From contig NZ_CP061310.1 of the NCBI RefSeq assembly GCF_018687975.1, forward strand, positions 1,178,001 to 1,242,000: a stretch of DNA of 64,000 nt. The letters run 5' to 3'. The DNA is from Polynucleobacter sp. es-EL-1. GTDB taxonomy: Bacteria > Pseudomonadota > Gammaproteobacteria > Burkholderiales > Burkholderiaceae. The notes beneath the pieces were generated by a model. It had not been told where the DNA came from. It did no database searches and saw only the letters and a list, made by a program, of their open reading frames with translations. This document shows positions 34,589-44,321 of this stretch, piece by piece. The translations under genes were made by a program, and so were the position numbers. How positions within the stretch are numbered: position 1 is the stretch's first letter; the number at the start of each line of letters is the position of its first letter.

Positions 34589-36001
34589 ATGAAATTGCCT
34601 TTTGACGAAATGCTCGACGCCAACGGAAAAGCGCGTCCCCATTACCAAGTTTTTCATAGCTGGCTCAAACAACAGAGCGATGCCCTGATGGGCTTAAAGC
34701 GTGCTGAAGCTGATCTGATCTTCCGTAGGGTGGGCATCACTTTCGCCGTCTACGGAGATGATCTCGGGGCTGAACGCACCATTCCTTTTGATCAAGTTCC
34801 CAGAATCTTCACGGCGAAGGAATGGGAGCAACTGGAAGCGGGCTTGCGCCAGCGAGTTAAAGCATTAAACCGCTTTATTTACGACATCTATCACGAAGAA
34901 GACATTATCAAAGCAGGCATTATTCCTGCGGAACAAATCTTCAATAACGCGCAGTATCGTCCAGAGATGCGCAACGTGAATGTCCCGCGTGATATCTATG
35001 CCCAAATTGCCGGGATCGATATTGTGCGTGCTGGCGAAGGTGAGTTTTATGTCCTAGAAGATAACTTGCGCGTGCCCTCTGGTGTGTCCTATATGGTTGA
35101 AGACCGTAAGATGATGATGCGTCTCTTCCCGGATCTTTTCCAAAAATATCGTGTTGCCCCAGTGGAGCACTACCCAGACTTCTTATTGGAGTGTTTAAAG
35201 TCCGTAAAGCCAGATGACGTTAAAAAACCTAACGTTGTCGTTCTGACCCCTGGCATGTATAACTCAGCCTATTTTGAACACAGCTATCTAGCTCAACAAA
35301 TGGGTGTAGAGCTGGTTGAAGGAAAGGATCTGTTTGTAAAAAATGAACAGGTCTATATGCGAACCACGCAAGGGCCTGAACGGGTCGATGTGATCTATCG
35401 TCGGGTGGATGATGACTTTTTAGATCCACTGGCTTTTCGCTCAGACTCCACTTTAGGAGTGGCCGGATTACTGTCGGCTTATCGTGCTGGTAACGTTACC
35501 TTAGCTAACGCAATTGGAACCGGTATCGCAGATGACAAATCAATCTACCCTTATGTGCCTGACATGATTGAGTTCTATCTGGGAGAAAAGCCAATTCTCA
35601 ATAACGTCCCGACCTTTCAGTGTCGCAAACCTGATGATCTAGCCTATACCTTGGCAAATCTAGAGAAACTGGTGGTGAAGTTAACCCATGGGGCTGGAGG
35701 TTATGGCATGTTGGTTGGACCCGCCTCTACCAAAGCAGAAATCGAAGAGTTTAGAGGTCATCTGATTGCCAATCCAGATAAATACATTGCACAACCTACA
35801 CTCGCACTCTCTACCTGCCCCACTTTTGTCGAGTCTGGCGTAGCTCCAAGACATATCGACTTAAGACCTTTTGTACTATCAGGAAAAACGATCAAGATGG
35901 TTCCTGGCGGCCTCACTAGAGTTGCCCTTAAGGAAGGTTCTTTAGTGGTGAACTCCTCTCAAGGTGGTGGCACTAAAGACACTTGGGTTTTAGAAGGATA
36001 A
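34589..36001 (+). CDS. Circularly permuted ATP-grasp protein (Anbu cluster)
   Basis: This 470-residue protein is of the circularly permuted type-2 ATP-grasp family (DUF404/DUF407). Typical stretches are FDEMLDANGKARPHYQVF at the start, RVPSGVSYMVEDRKMM near residue 156, VDVIYRRVDDDFLDPLAF near residue 264, NAIGTGIADDKSIYPYVPDMI near residue 304 and VVKLTHGAGGYGMLVGP near residue 365. The family is predicted to ligate amino acids or small peptides using ATP. It is the first gene of the four-gene cluster and lacks a clear ribosome site ahead of its ATG. The product is unknown. Confidence 0.9.
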   Translation: MKLPFDEMLDANGKARPHYQVFHSWLKQQSDALMGLKRAEADLIFRRVGITFAVYGDDLGAERTIPFDQVPRIFTAKEWEQLEAGLRQRVKALNRFIYDIYHEEDIIKAGIIPAEQIFNNAQYRPEMRNVNVPRDIYAQIAGIDIVRAGEGEFYVLEDNLRVPSGVSYMVEDRKMMMRLFPDLFQKYRVAPVEHYPDFLLECLKSVKPDDVKKPNVVVLTPGMYNSAYFEHSYLAQQMGVELVEGKDLFVKNEQVYMRTTQGPERVDVIYRRVDDDFLDPLAFRSDSTLGVAGLLSAYRAGNVTLANAIGTGIADDKSIYPYVPDMIEFYLGEKPILNNVPTFQCRKPDDLAYTLANLEKLVVKLTHGAGGYGMLVGPASTKAEIEEFRGHLIANPDKYIAQPTLALSTCPTFVESGVAPRHIDLRPFVLSGKTIKMVPGGLTRVALKEGSLVVNSSQGGGTKDTWVLEG

Positions 36002-36013
36002 GGGAATCAAAAT

Positions 36014-36994
36014 ATGTTGAGCCGCACCGCCGATTGCTTGTACTGGATGGCCCGCTATACCGAGCGTGCAGAAAATACTGCTCGCATGTTAGATGTTAAT
36101 CATCAAACTTCTTTGCTGCCTCAGCCTGCTGAGTTTTTGGAGCAGAGTTGGAAGAAACTCCTCACCATCTCTAAGCTTGAAGATGCATTCTTAAAGCAAT
36201 ACAAAGTGATTAATCGGGAGAATGTGCTCGATTTCATGATCTATGAAACCAGTAATCCCTCGAGCATTGTCTCTTGTCTATTTGCGGCCAGAGAAAATGC
36301 ACGCGTCATTCGCGGCAAGATTACCTCCGAAGTATGGGAAACCCAAAATACAACCTGGCTTGAGCTGCAACAGATTTTAGAGGCTAGAAATCAAGCCGAT
36401 CCCAGCAGACTACTGGAGTGGGTCAAGCATCGCTGTCACTTATTTAGAGGGGTGATGCATGGCACGATGCTCAAGAATGAAGCCTTCTACTTCATGAATA
36501 TTGGCACCTTACTCGAACGCGCCGATAACACCGCCCGTATCCTTGAGACTAAGTATGAAGATCCTGCAGCGCTCAAAGTACTTCGCAGCGATAAGCCATC
36601 TGAACTAGACGGCACCGATGGAAACTTCTTTGATTTTTACCATTGGGCTGCCCTGCTGCGCTCGGTTTCTGCATTTGAGATTTACCGGCAGATTTACTCT
36701 GACCAAGTCACTCCCAAGCAGGTAGCTGAACTCCTGATATTCAATAAACAAATGCCGCGCTCCTTGGTTTGCTGCGTAAACGAACTCATCCCCTTGGTGT
36801 CGGAAGTAAAAAATCAGCGATCTAAGGAAATTGAACGTCTTCTTGGAAAACTCAAGGCAAGTCTAGATTATTCCGATATTGATGAGGTTTTCTCGCAAGG
36901 GTTGGATGAGTTCATCGAAGAATTCTTGGAGCGCATTAATCACATTGCCGACGAATTTAGCAATGCCTATCTCATTCCTTTAGCTGTCGCATAA
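36014..36994 (+). CDS. Alpha-E domain protein (DUF403, Anbu cluster)
   Basis: This 326-residue, almost wholly helical protein starts MLSRTADCLYWMARYTERAENTARML, the family hallmark. It has repeated E-R-A-[DE]-N-T-A-R motifs (also LLERADNTARIL near residue 170). The family always travels with the circularly permuted ATP-grasp protein and the transglutaminase and is thought to work with them in peptide synthesis or modification. No catalytic residue is assigned. It lies 12 bp after the ATP-grasp gene and 8 bp before the transglutaminase gene. Confidence 0.9.
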   Translation: MLSRTADCLYWMARYTERAENTARMLDVNHQTSLLPQPAEFLEQSWKKLLTISKLEDAFLKQYKVINRENVLDFMIYETSNPSSIVSCLFAARENARVIRGKITSEVWETQNTTWLELQQILEARNQADPSRLLEWVKHRCHLFRGVMHGTMLKNEAFYFMNIGTLLERADNTARILETKYEDPAALKVLRSDKPSELDGTDGNFFDFYHWAALLRSVSAFEIYRQIYSDQVTPKQVAELLIFNKQMPRSLVCCVNELIPLVSEVKNQRSKEIERLLGKLKASLDYSDIDEVFSQGLDEFIEEFLERINHIADEFSNAYLIPLAVA

Positions 36995-37002
36995 AGAGCC
37001 CC

Positions 37003-37800
37003 ATGCACCTCAAGATTCGTCACCGCACAGAATACCGCTACGAAACGCCGGTTCGCTATTCCATTCAAGAGTTGCGCCTCACACCCCCTTCAGTTGCCGG
37101 TCAGACAATTGATAAGTGGAAAGTCAGCACTCCGATTAAAGCTAGCAGCTCTTATGATGCCTTTGGCAATCTGTGCAATATCTTTGTTCAAGAAAGCTCC
37201 TACACCTCAATGATGATTGAAGCTGAAGGTGAAGTGCATACCCATGATGCTTATGAATTTATCGATGAGCCAAAGGCGGTATCACCCTATCATCTACTTC
37301 AGCAAACCCATCTCACCGAGCCAACTCCGGAAATGTTGGAGTATTTCTCAGCCTCTTTGCCAAAGAACAACTCCATCGAAGAGGTCCTTGAATTAGCAGC
37401 CGCAGTACAAGGGACTATTTTGTACTTTCCCGGCCAAACCAATTTCGCCACGACCGCAGCGCAATCCTTTGCGATGAAATCCGGTGTTTGTCAGGATCAT
37501 GCTCATATCATGCTTGGTCTTTGCAGGGCATCCGGCATTCCTGCACGCTATGTCAGCGGGTATTTTTTTGCGGAAGAATCCCCTAACCTAGCTAGCCATG
37601 CTTGGATCGATTTTTGTAGTGATATTGACAAAGGCATTTGGATTAGCGTGGATATCACCCATGCCTGCTTGATTGATTCACGTCACATTCGTCTGGCCAT
37701 TGGTAGGGATTATTATTCCGCTGCCCCCGTTAAAGGGGTAAGGTCTGGCGGGGATGGAGAAGAACTCAGTGCCAGCATCTCCATCTCTCAAATCAAATAG
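37003..37800 (+). CDS. Transglutaminase-like cysteine peptidase (Anbu cluster)
   Basis: This 265-residue protein has the N-terminal beta domain typical of bacterial transglutaminase-like proteins (HLKIRHRTEYRYETPVRYSIQELRLTPP). The catalytic triad is C163 (SGVCQDHAHI), H199 (ASHAWIDF) and D217 (SVDITH). These proteins act as peptidases or amidases. Here it probably cleaves or remodels an amide bond made by the ATP-grasp partner, following published genome-context predictions. There is no signal peptide, so it acts in the cytoplasm. It lies 8 bp after the alpha-E gene and 61 bp before the Anbu gene. Confidence 0.9.
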   Translation: MHLKIRHRTEYRYETPVRYSIQELRLTPPSVAGQTIDKWKVSTPIKASSSYDAFGNLCNIFVQESSYTSMMIEAEGEVHTHDAYEFIDEPKAVSPYHLLQQTHLTEPTPEMLEYFSASLPKNNSIEEVLELAAAVQGTILYFPGQTNFATTAAQSFAMKSGVCQDHAHIMLGLCRASGIPARYVSGYFFAEESPNLASHAWIDFCSDIDKGIWISVDITHACLIDSRHIRLAIGRDYYSAAPVKGVRSGGDGEELSASISISQIK

Positions 37801-37861
37801 ACTTAGCCCCAATACTAATAAGTAAGAGATAATTTCAAGAATTCATTTAAGGGGTTGCAGG

Positions 37862-38740
37862 ATGACGTATTGCGTTGGGCTTTGCCTGAAAGACGGTTTA
37901 GTATTTTTATCAGACACTCGCACGAATGCTGGTGTTGATCAAATCGGCACCTTTCGAAAAATGTCTCTGTTTCAAAAAGACAAAGATCGTTTCTTCACCT
38001 TAATGAGTGCAGGCAATCTGGCGATTACCCAAGCGGTAAAAGAAATTCTTCTCCAAGGACAATTGCTCAATGGTAAAAATCTTTGGAACGTGGAAAGCTC
38101 ACATGATGCTGCAGTGGTCATTGGTGATGCCATTAAGCAGGTATATGACAGAGACCACAAGGCTCTTGAGAAAGCTGGAATTGACTTTAATTGCAATCTG
38201 ATTTTTGGTGGGCAAATTAAAGATGAACGACCTAGGCTTTTTAACATCTATTCCGCTGGTAACTTTATTGAAGCTACGCCTGAAACCTGCTACTTCCAGA
38301 TTGGTGAATCCAAGTACGGCAAACCGATTCTGGATCGCGTCATTACCTTTGATACACCACTCAATTTAGCTACCAAGTGCGCGCTCATCTCAATGGACTC
38401 CACTCTCAATAGCAACATCTCAGTAGGTTTGCCATTAGACCTCTTAGTCTATGAGAAGAATTCATTGCAGGCTAGCAAGCTAGTTACCATGGATGAATCT
38501 AACCCATATTTCCAAATGATTCATCAACTCTGGGGTGAGAAGTTACGCGCTGCCTTTAACTCCATTGCTGAACCAAGCTGGTCTGGCGCCACCCCCTCAC
38601 GCTCTATTACGGCTCCCGCCAAGAAAATGGGTGCGGTGCCAATTCATCGCGTGAAGAAAAGCCCATTACCTAAGACACCCAAGAAAGTAGCAAGTAAATC
38701 TGTCGCAAAGAAAAAAGTTGGCAGTAAGGTAAAAGCTTAA
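37862..38740 (+). CDS. Anbu, proteasome beta-subunit-like protease
   Basis: The 292-residue protein is of the Anbu family (ancestral beta subunit, a proteasome-type Ntn hydrolase). The mature N terminus would be Thr2 (MTYCVG), exposed by Met removal with no propeptide. The equivalents of the proteasome catalytic Asp and Lys are D18 (LSDTRTNAG) and K33 (FRKM). The core runs to about residue 245. A tail of about 40 residues rich in Lys, Pro, Ala and Ser follows, unlike typical Anbu proteins of about 250 residues as I recall. Its substrates are unknown. It has its own AAGGGG ribosome site 61 bp after the transglutaminase gene and ends before a bidirectional terminator. Confidence 0.9.
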   Translation: MTYCVGLCLKDGLVFLSDTRTNAGVDQIGTFRKMSLFQKDKDRFFTLMSAGNLAITQAVKEILLQGQLLNGKNLWNVESSHDAAVVIGDAIKQVYDRDHKALEKAGIDFNCNLIFGGQIKDERPRLFNIYSAGNFIEATPETCYFQIGESKYGKPILDRVITFDTPLNLATKCALISMDSTLNSNISVGLPLDLLVYEKNSLQASKLVTMDESNPYFQMIHQLWGEKLRAAFNSIAEPSWSGATPSRSITAPAKKMGAVPIHRVKKSPLPKTPKKVASKSVAKKKVGSKVKA

Positions 38741-38763
38741 ATCCAGCTTGCACCAAAGAAAAG

Positions 38764-38789
38764 GGCCTAGAAAAATCTAGGCCTTTTTT
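38764..38789. terminator. Bidirectional intrinsic terminator between Anbu and ppsA
   Basis: GGCCTAGA (38764-38771) pairs with TCTAGGCC (38776-38783) around an AAAA loop and is followed by six T on the plus strand. On the minus strand the hairpin is followed by CTTTTCTTT. It sits between the convergent Anbu and ppsA genes and can end both. Confidence 0.85.
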
Positions 38790-38807
38790 AAATGATGCTG
38801 TACTTAC

Positions 38808-41210
38808 TTAAGCTTCTTTCTTGCCCAACATTTCCCAAGTGGCAACTACGCTATCTGGGTTGAGTGAGATTGAAGTAATACCTTTGGCGACCAGCCAGCG
38901 AGCAAAGTCAGGGTGGTCTGAAGGGCCTTGACCGCAAATACCAACATATTTGTTTTGCTTACGGCAAGCCTCAATGGAACGTGCAATCATGAACTCAACC
39001 GCAGGATCGCGCTCATCAAAGTCAATGGCCAACAACTCCATTCCAGAGTCACGATCTAGACCAAGGGTAAGCTGGGTCATATCGTTAGAGCCGATTGAGA
39101 ATCCATCGAAATGCTCGAGGAATTGATCTGCCAAGATGGCGTTAGAAGGAATCTCGCACATCATGATTAAACGTAAGCCATTCTCACCACGTTTGAGACC
39201 AAACTTTGCCATCATATCGATGACGCGCTCAGCTTGCTTAATGGTTCTAACGAATGGCACCATGATCTCGACGTTATCTAGACCCATGTCCTCACGAACC
39301 CGCTTCATTGCAGCGCACTCTAAGGCAAAAGCTTCGCCAAAATCTGCCGATACGTAACGGGATGCACCACGGAAACCCAGCATTGGATTTTCTTCATCCG
39401 GCTCGTAACGCGAACCACCAATCAGTTTCTTGTACTCGTTTGACTTGAAATCAGATAAACGAACGATAACCGGCTTTGGATAGAAAGCGGCGGCAATAGT
39501 TGCCACACCCTCTACCAATTTATCTTCATAGAACTGACGTGGGCTTGCATAGCCACGGGCAACACTCTCAACAGCACGCTTGAGATCAGGATCGATATTT
39601 GGGTACTCCAACACAGCGCGTGGGTGCACACCAATGTAGTTATTGATGATGAACTCAAGACGTGCCAAACCAACACCGGCATTCGGAATTTGGCAGAAAT
39701 CAAATGCCAACTGCGGATTACCAATATTCATGGTGATCTTCACTGGAATCTCAGGTAATACACCGCGAGACACTTCAGTTACTTCAGTTTCGATTAAGCC
39801 GTCATAAATGTGACCTTCATCACCTTCTGCGCAAGAAACCGTCACCATCATGCCATCTTGCAAATGCTCAGTCGCATCGCCACAACCCACTACTGCAGGC
39901 ACACCCAACTCACGCGCAATAATCGCCGCGTGGCAAGTACGACCACCACGATTGGTAATAATCGCGGAAGCGCGCTTCATAACGGGCTCCCAGTTCGGGT
40001 CTGTCATATCAGCAACTAATACATCACCCGGTTGAACACGATCCATTTCGCTTGGGTCACGAATGACACGTACTGGACCAGCACCAATCTTTTGACCAAT
40101 AGCACGGCCCTTGGCGAGAACCTTAGAGGTGCCCTTGAGCTTGTAGCGCATTTCTACTTGACCAGCAGCTTGACTCTTTACAGTCTCTGGGCGTGCTTGC
40201 AAAATATAGATACGACCATCTTGACCATCTTTACCCCACTCGATATCCATTGGACGACCGTAGTGTTTTTCGATGATCACAGCGTACTTGGCCAACTCGG
40301 TAATATCGGCATCCTCTAATGAGAAGCGATTACGCTTTTCTGGAGTCACATCCACTGTCACCACCTTTTCAGCAGAGCCTGCTGGGGCGAATTGCATCTG
40401 AATTAACTTTGAACCTAATGAGCGGCGAATAATCGCCTTCTTATCTTGCGCCAAAGTAGTTTTGAATACATAGAACTCATCTGGATTCACTGCACCCTGC
40501 ACTACTGTCTCGCCCAAGCCATAGCTTGAGGTAATAAACACGACATCTTCAAAGCCAGACTCTGTATCTAGAGTAAACATCACACCAGCTGCACCCAGGT
40601 CAGAGCGGACCATGCGCTGGATACCAGCAGATAAGGCTACTTCAGCATGAGCAAAACCCTTGTGAACGCGGTAAGAAATCGCACGGTCGTTGTACAAAGA
40701 GGCAAATACTTCGCGGATCTTCTTCAAAACGTCATCAATACCCTCAACGTTCAAGAAAGTTTCTTGCTGGCCAGCAAATGAAGCATCAGGCAAATCTTCT
40801 GCAGTTGCAGAGGAGCGCACTGCAAAAGAGCCTTTGCCAGAATCATCTAATTTTTTAAATGCTGAACGAATCTCTTCATCCAAACGCGGTTGAAATGGAG
40901 CCGTTTCAATCCAGCCACGAATTTCTTTACCAGCTTCAGCCAAAGCACGTACATCATCAATATTGAGATTTTCCAAGCGCTTCTGAATGCGCTCAGTCAA
41001 ATTGTTGTGCTCTAAGAAATCACGAAACGCTAATGAGGTTGTTGCAAATCCAGTAGGTACACGCACACCCGTGGAGGACAACTGAGAAATCATTTCACCC
41101 AGTGATGCATTTTTACCGCCGACTGACTCAACGTCAGTCATGCGGAGTTGCTCAAAAGGCAAAACATAGGCATTTGCTACATTGCTATTTTGTTGCTGTT
41201 GGTTGGACAT
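38808..41210 (-). CDS. ppsA: Phosphoenolpyruvate synthase
   Basis: The 800-residue enzyme converts pyruvate, ATP and water to PEP, AMP and phosphate for gluconeogenesis. The N-terminal nucleotide-binding domain has GGKNASLGEM, GSFAVRSSATAEDLPDASFAGQ and QRMVRSD. The swivelling domain holds the phosphorylated His in GGRTCHAAIIAREL near residue 427. The C-terminal PEP domain has GFSIGSNDMTQLTLGLDRDSG and the catalytic Cys in GICGQGPSDHP. I chose the ATG at 41210, just after AGAGAG; a longer start at 41297 would run into the promoter region shared with ppsR. Confidence 0.96.
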   Translation of the reverse strand: MSNQQQQNSNVANAYVLPFEQLRMTDVESVGGKNASLGEMISQLSSTGVRVPTGFATTSLAFRDFLEHNNLTERIQKRLENLNIDDVRALAEAGKEIRGWIETAPFQPRLDEEIRSAFKKLDDSGKGSFAVRSSATAEDLPDASFAGQQETFLNVEGIDDVLKKIREVFASLYNDRAISYRVHKGFAHAEVALSAGIQRMVRSDLGAAGVMFTLDTESGFEDVVFITSSYGLGETVVQGAVNPDEFYVFKTTLAQDKKAIIRRSLGSKLIQMQFAPAGSAEKVVTVDVTPEKRNRFSLEDADITELAKYAVIIEKHYGRPMDIEWGKDGQDGRIYILQARPETVKSQAAGQVEMRYKLKGTSKVLAKGRAIGQKIGAGPVRVIRDPSEMDRVQPGDVLVADMTDPNWEPVMKRASAIITNRGGRTCHAAIIARELGVPAVVGCGDATEHLQDGMMVTVSCAEGDEGHIYDGLIETEVTEVSRGVLPEIPVKITMNIGNPQLAFDFCQIPNAGVGLARLEFIINNYIGVHPRAVLEYPNIDPDLKRAVESVARGYASPRQFYEDKLVEGVATIAAAFYPKPVIVRLSDFKSNEYKKLIGGSRYEPDEENPMLGFRGASRYVSADFGEAFALECAAMKRVREDMGLDNVEIMVPFVRTIKQAERVIDMMAKFGLKRGENGLRLIMMCEIPSNAILADQFLEHFDGFSIGSNDMTQLTLGLDRDSGMELLAIDFDERDPAVEFMIARSIEACRKQNKYVGICGQGPSDHPDFARWLVAKGITSISLNPDSVVATWEMLGKKEA

Positions 41211-41317
41211 AAAATACTCTCTAAAGATAAGGAAACTGGTCAAGCGGCCGAATAAAATACGGCATACTTCAATAACTGCATATTGTAGTGCTGACAACGA
41301 CTTTTTAGGCCAATCTC

Positions 41318-42145
41318 ATGTCTACCCAAGCCCGTATTGTTTTTATCGTTTCTGATGGCACCGGCATTACTGCCGAGAACTTCAGCCAGTCGATTTTGGC
41401 CCAATTTGAGGCCACTTTTAAGCACATTCGGGTGCCATTTGTAGATAGCCCTGAAAAAGCGCATGACGCTGTTTCTAGCATTAATCAGGCGGCCGCTAAA
41501 TACGCGGTTCAGCCCATCGTTTTCACCACCTTGGTGAATCCCGAACTCAATCAGATTGTTGGAAAGGCCAATGGCTTGATTTTGGACATGTTCCAGACCT
41601 TTGTGGCGCCCTTGGAGCATGCCCTAGGGGTTAAATCGACCCATGCCATGAACCGCCTTCATCACAATGCAGATACTGAAGCCTATAAAAACCGGATTGA
41701 GGCCATCAATTACTCCCTGGCACATGATGATGGGCAGTCAAACAAGAACCTTGCCGAGGCAGATGTCATTTTGGTGGGCATTTCTCGGGTGGGCAAAACA
41801 CCCACTAGCCTCTACTTAGCAATGCAATATGGGATGAAGGCGGCAAACTACCCCTTGATTCCTGAAGATTTTGAGCGTGGGCAATTACCAAAAGATTTGA
41901 TTCCCTATCGCAATAAGATTTTTGGCTTAATGATTGATGCCGAACGTCTGTCGGAGATCCGCAATGAACGACGCCCTGGAAGCAATTACGCGAAGTTAGA
42001 AAATTGCCGCTATGAGATCAATGAAGCAACCGCGATGATGAAAAAGGAATCTATTCCTTGGGTAGCCACCACCAGTAAATCGATTGAAGAGATTGCTACT
42101 ACGGTATTGCAATCGATTAAATCAGATAAAACAATCTTAGGCTAG
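41318..42145 (+). CDS. ppsR: PEP synthase regulatory protein (kinase/pyrophosphorylase)
   Basis: This 275-residue DUF299 protein is of the PpsR type. It has VFIVSDGTGITAENFSQSIL at the N terminus, the P-loop GISRVGKTPTSLYLAMQYG near residue 154, and ANYPLIPEDFERGQLPKDL. It inactivates PEP synthase by ADP-dependent phosphorylation and reactivates it by phosphate-dependent removal. It is divergent from its target ppsA across about 107 bp, the common betaproteobacterial arrangement. Confidence 0.95.
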   Translation: MSTQARIVFIVSDGTGITAENFSQSILAQFEATFKHIRVPFVDSPEKAHDAVSSINQAAAKYAVQPIVFTTLVNPELNQIVGKANGLILDMFQTFVAPLEHALGVKSTHAMNRLHHNADTEAYKNRIEAINYSLAHDDGQSNKNLAEADVILVGISRVGKTPTSLYLAMQYGMKAANYPLIPEDFERGQLPKDLIPYRNKIFGLMIDAERLSEIRNERRPGSNYAKLENCRYEINEATAMMKKESIPWVATTSKSIEEIATTVLQSIKSDKTILG

Positions 42146-42198
42146 AAAAGTATTGTTCAGGGTCTGATTGCGACCCATAAGCGACGGTGGCAGAAAAC

Positions 42199-42220
42199 AA
42201 AAAAACCCACCGAAGCGGGT
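42199..42220 (-). terminator. Intrinsic terminator after the autotransporter gene
   Basis: On the minus strand ACCCGC (42220-42215) pairs with GTGGGT (42210-42205), with one G-T pair, around a TTCG tetraloop. Seven T follow. It lies 28 bp after the autotransporter stop. Confidence 0.8.
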
Positions 42221-42247
42221 CTCTTATCTAAATCTAATCGGCTTTGC

Positions 42248-44164
42248 TTACAAACCAATCGTATAAGTCGCCATCACAGTGGTTGTAGAGACTGCTTGAT
42301 ATGGTTCTTGACGATAGATTCCAGTCAATCCAATCCGTTGATTCTTCTCAACATCATAGGTAGCCCCTAGCGTTGCAGTTGGGCGAGTTCTTACTGGATT
42401 AGCATTGAAGTTAATCGGGGTTAAACCAGTGATTCCAGTTGCCGAGTAAGTGCCATTGCTGGTGTTGGTATCTGTTTCAACACCAGCGCTAGCAAAAACA
42501 GTTGCTTGTGGGATGAACTTGTATTGAGCGCCAATACCAGCTAGCGCTGTTGTGGAATTGGTATTGAGTGATGAGTAGGTCAATGGCGCTGTTACTGTTG
42601 AAGATGCCCCTTCTGTATAGCCACCCATGTTGTTTTGGGTATAACGCATACCTACATAGGGAGATACGATCACATCAGGAGTAACACCAAAGCCATACTT
42701 GGCTATTAACTGTGCGCCCTGACTGTTGAGTTGTGAAGAGCCTGAACCAGCTTCACTAGTACCAACTACCTGACGAGTCACGGTAGTGTTCTTTTGACCA
42801 TAAGCAGCAGATACCTTCACTTCTGTGCCAGTACCATCTAAGCGCTCATTCCAGACGCCAAAGAGACCAATGAGTGGAGTGTTGTTACCCAAGTTCACTG
42901 TAGAGCCTGCGTTGTTTACTGATAAGTTCTGATCTGCGTAGGCGCCTACACGAACTGATGGCATTACACGATAAGCAGCAATCAATAATGCGCTGGCGTT
43001 ATTCAAGCCATTGGCTGCTGATACTTGGGTATTTCGACCGCCAGCGGAAACGCAAACATTATTAGCGCCAAACACATTACAGTCATAGGTAAAACTATTG
43101 GCTAGGACTGAGTTTTGAAGGGTATATGTGTTTTGGAGTGAAGCTGCGGTATTAACCAAAGACTGTTGAGTGTCGGCTGTAGATGCGCCATTAACTATCA
43201 AATCCCAAATATCTCCCGAAGAGTTACTGAGCGACCAAGTAAAGCCGTTGTAATTTCCTGAAGTTGTGCCGGCTAAATTCGACGTAGCAAAACCAGAAAG
43301 GACTGATGTGTATGACCCCTTGGAAAGAACTGAGCCAGCATAGATTCCAAAAGTTGATGCTGCTCCACCTAGACCTGTACCAGCAAGCTGGCCATAATGA
43401 GTAGGCGAGTTAATGATGATGTTGTAATTAGTCGGCAGATTACCAGTATATGTTAGAGCTGTTGTTGAACCACTTGCACCATTACCGCCCTGAGCATTAT
43501 TAAGTGTTGCGATAGTGCCAACTGCAAATACACCATAAGAACTTGGTGCGGCTGTAATTTCTCCAGTATTTGTAAAGCTTTCGACAGCCCGAGCAAGAAC
43601 ACCATATCCTTGATTGGATACGATAACTCCACTGTTAGCAAAAGTTTCAGTGGTATTCCCCAAAGCAACACCAACTCCACCGACGTCGGTAGCTAATATA
43701 GACCCCGTATTATTGAAGCTTCCGCCTGTGGAATTATCAAACCAAACGCCAAACATTGCGGTGCCAGATGCTGTTATCGTGCCATTATTAGTAACTTGAG
43801 AATTATTCCCTAAAGCATTTATACCATCCGCAAAGTTTCCACTATTAGAGCCTCCGGATACTGCGATCGTGCCATCATTAATAATAATTGCATTATCTCC
43901 TGTTGTATGAATACCCGCAGCACCATTCCCAGTAGTAGTTATTGTTCCGCTAGCGGCATTACTGAGAGAGATGAAAGTCAACGATCCCGCATCCATGCCG
44001 AAAGCATCATTAGCTGAGGTGCTAATTGCCGATGAGTTAGTACAACTATCCCCATTAGCTGTTGCAATAATTGAGCTATCACCTTGCACTACACAAGCTG
44101 CCCATAATTGATTTGATATTCCAAACAAAAATACTGCTAGAGCGTATTTAATTTTTGATTTCAT
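42248..44164 (-). CDS. Autotransporter with beta-helical passenger and C-terminal barrel
   Basis: 638 residues. A Sec signal peptide ends near residue 23 (NQLWAA). The passenger (about 24-330) has degenerate repeats of 20-30 residues built on N-N/T/S-G-x-I (96-100, 126-130, 151-156, 176-181, 197-203) alternating with GV-type turns, as in a beta-helix. The segment around 331-390 contains a probable linker helix and two cysteines (C362, C371). The translocator barrel spans about 385-638 and ends VMATYTIGL, though the last residue is Leu rather than the common Phe or Trp. The passenger is short, with no protease triad or RGD motif seen. Adhesion is likely but unproven. It stands alone with its own terminator. 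Confidence 0.82.
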   Translation of the reverse strand: MKSKIKYALAVFLFGISNQLWAACVVQGDSSIIATANGDSCTNSSAISTSANDAFGMDAGSLTFISLSNAASGTITTTGNGAAGIHTTGDNAIIINDGTIAVSGGSNSGNFADGINALGNNSQVTNNGTITASGTAMFGVWFDNSTGGSFNNTGSILATDVGGVGVALGNTTETFANSGVIVSNQGYGVLARAVESFTNTGEITAAPSSYGVFAVGTIATLNNAQGGNGASGSTTALTYTGNLPTNYNIIINSPTHYGQLAGTGLGGAASTFGIYAGSVLSKGSYTSVLSGFATSNLAGTTSGNYNGFTWSLSNSSGDIWDLIVNGASTADTQQSLVNTAASLQNTYTLQNSVLANSFTYDCNVFGANNVCVSAGGRNTQVSAANGLNNASALLIAAYRVMPSVRVGAYADQNLSVNNAGSTVNLGNNTPLIGLFGVWNERLDGTGTEVKVSAAYGQKNTTVTRQVVGTSEAGSGSSQLNSQGAQLIAKYGFGVTPDVIVSPYVGMRYTQNNMGGYTEGASSTVTAPLTYSSLNTNSTTALAGIGAQYKFIPQATVFASAGVETDTNTSNGTYSATGITGLTPINFNANPVRTRPTATLGATYDVEKNQRIGLTGIYRQEPYQAVSTTTVMATYTIGL

Positions 44165-44321
44165 TTTAAAAATTCTTTAGGTAATTTTAAGGGGGGATAA
44201 ATTGAGTAAGCCCAACAGTTTTTCAGAATTTTTGAATAATAATTGAGGTGAATACTTAAGTGCGATATTTTTCTGCCGAACCAATTAAACCTAGGGTAAA
44301 CACTTTTTTATCGAACTGAGG

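Noticed and set aside
38764..38789. Inverted repeat as a mobile-element end
   Set aside because: It is a compact hairpin with T tracts on both sides at a convergent gene junction, which is fully explained as a bidirectional terminator.
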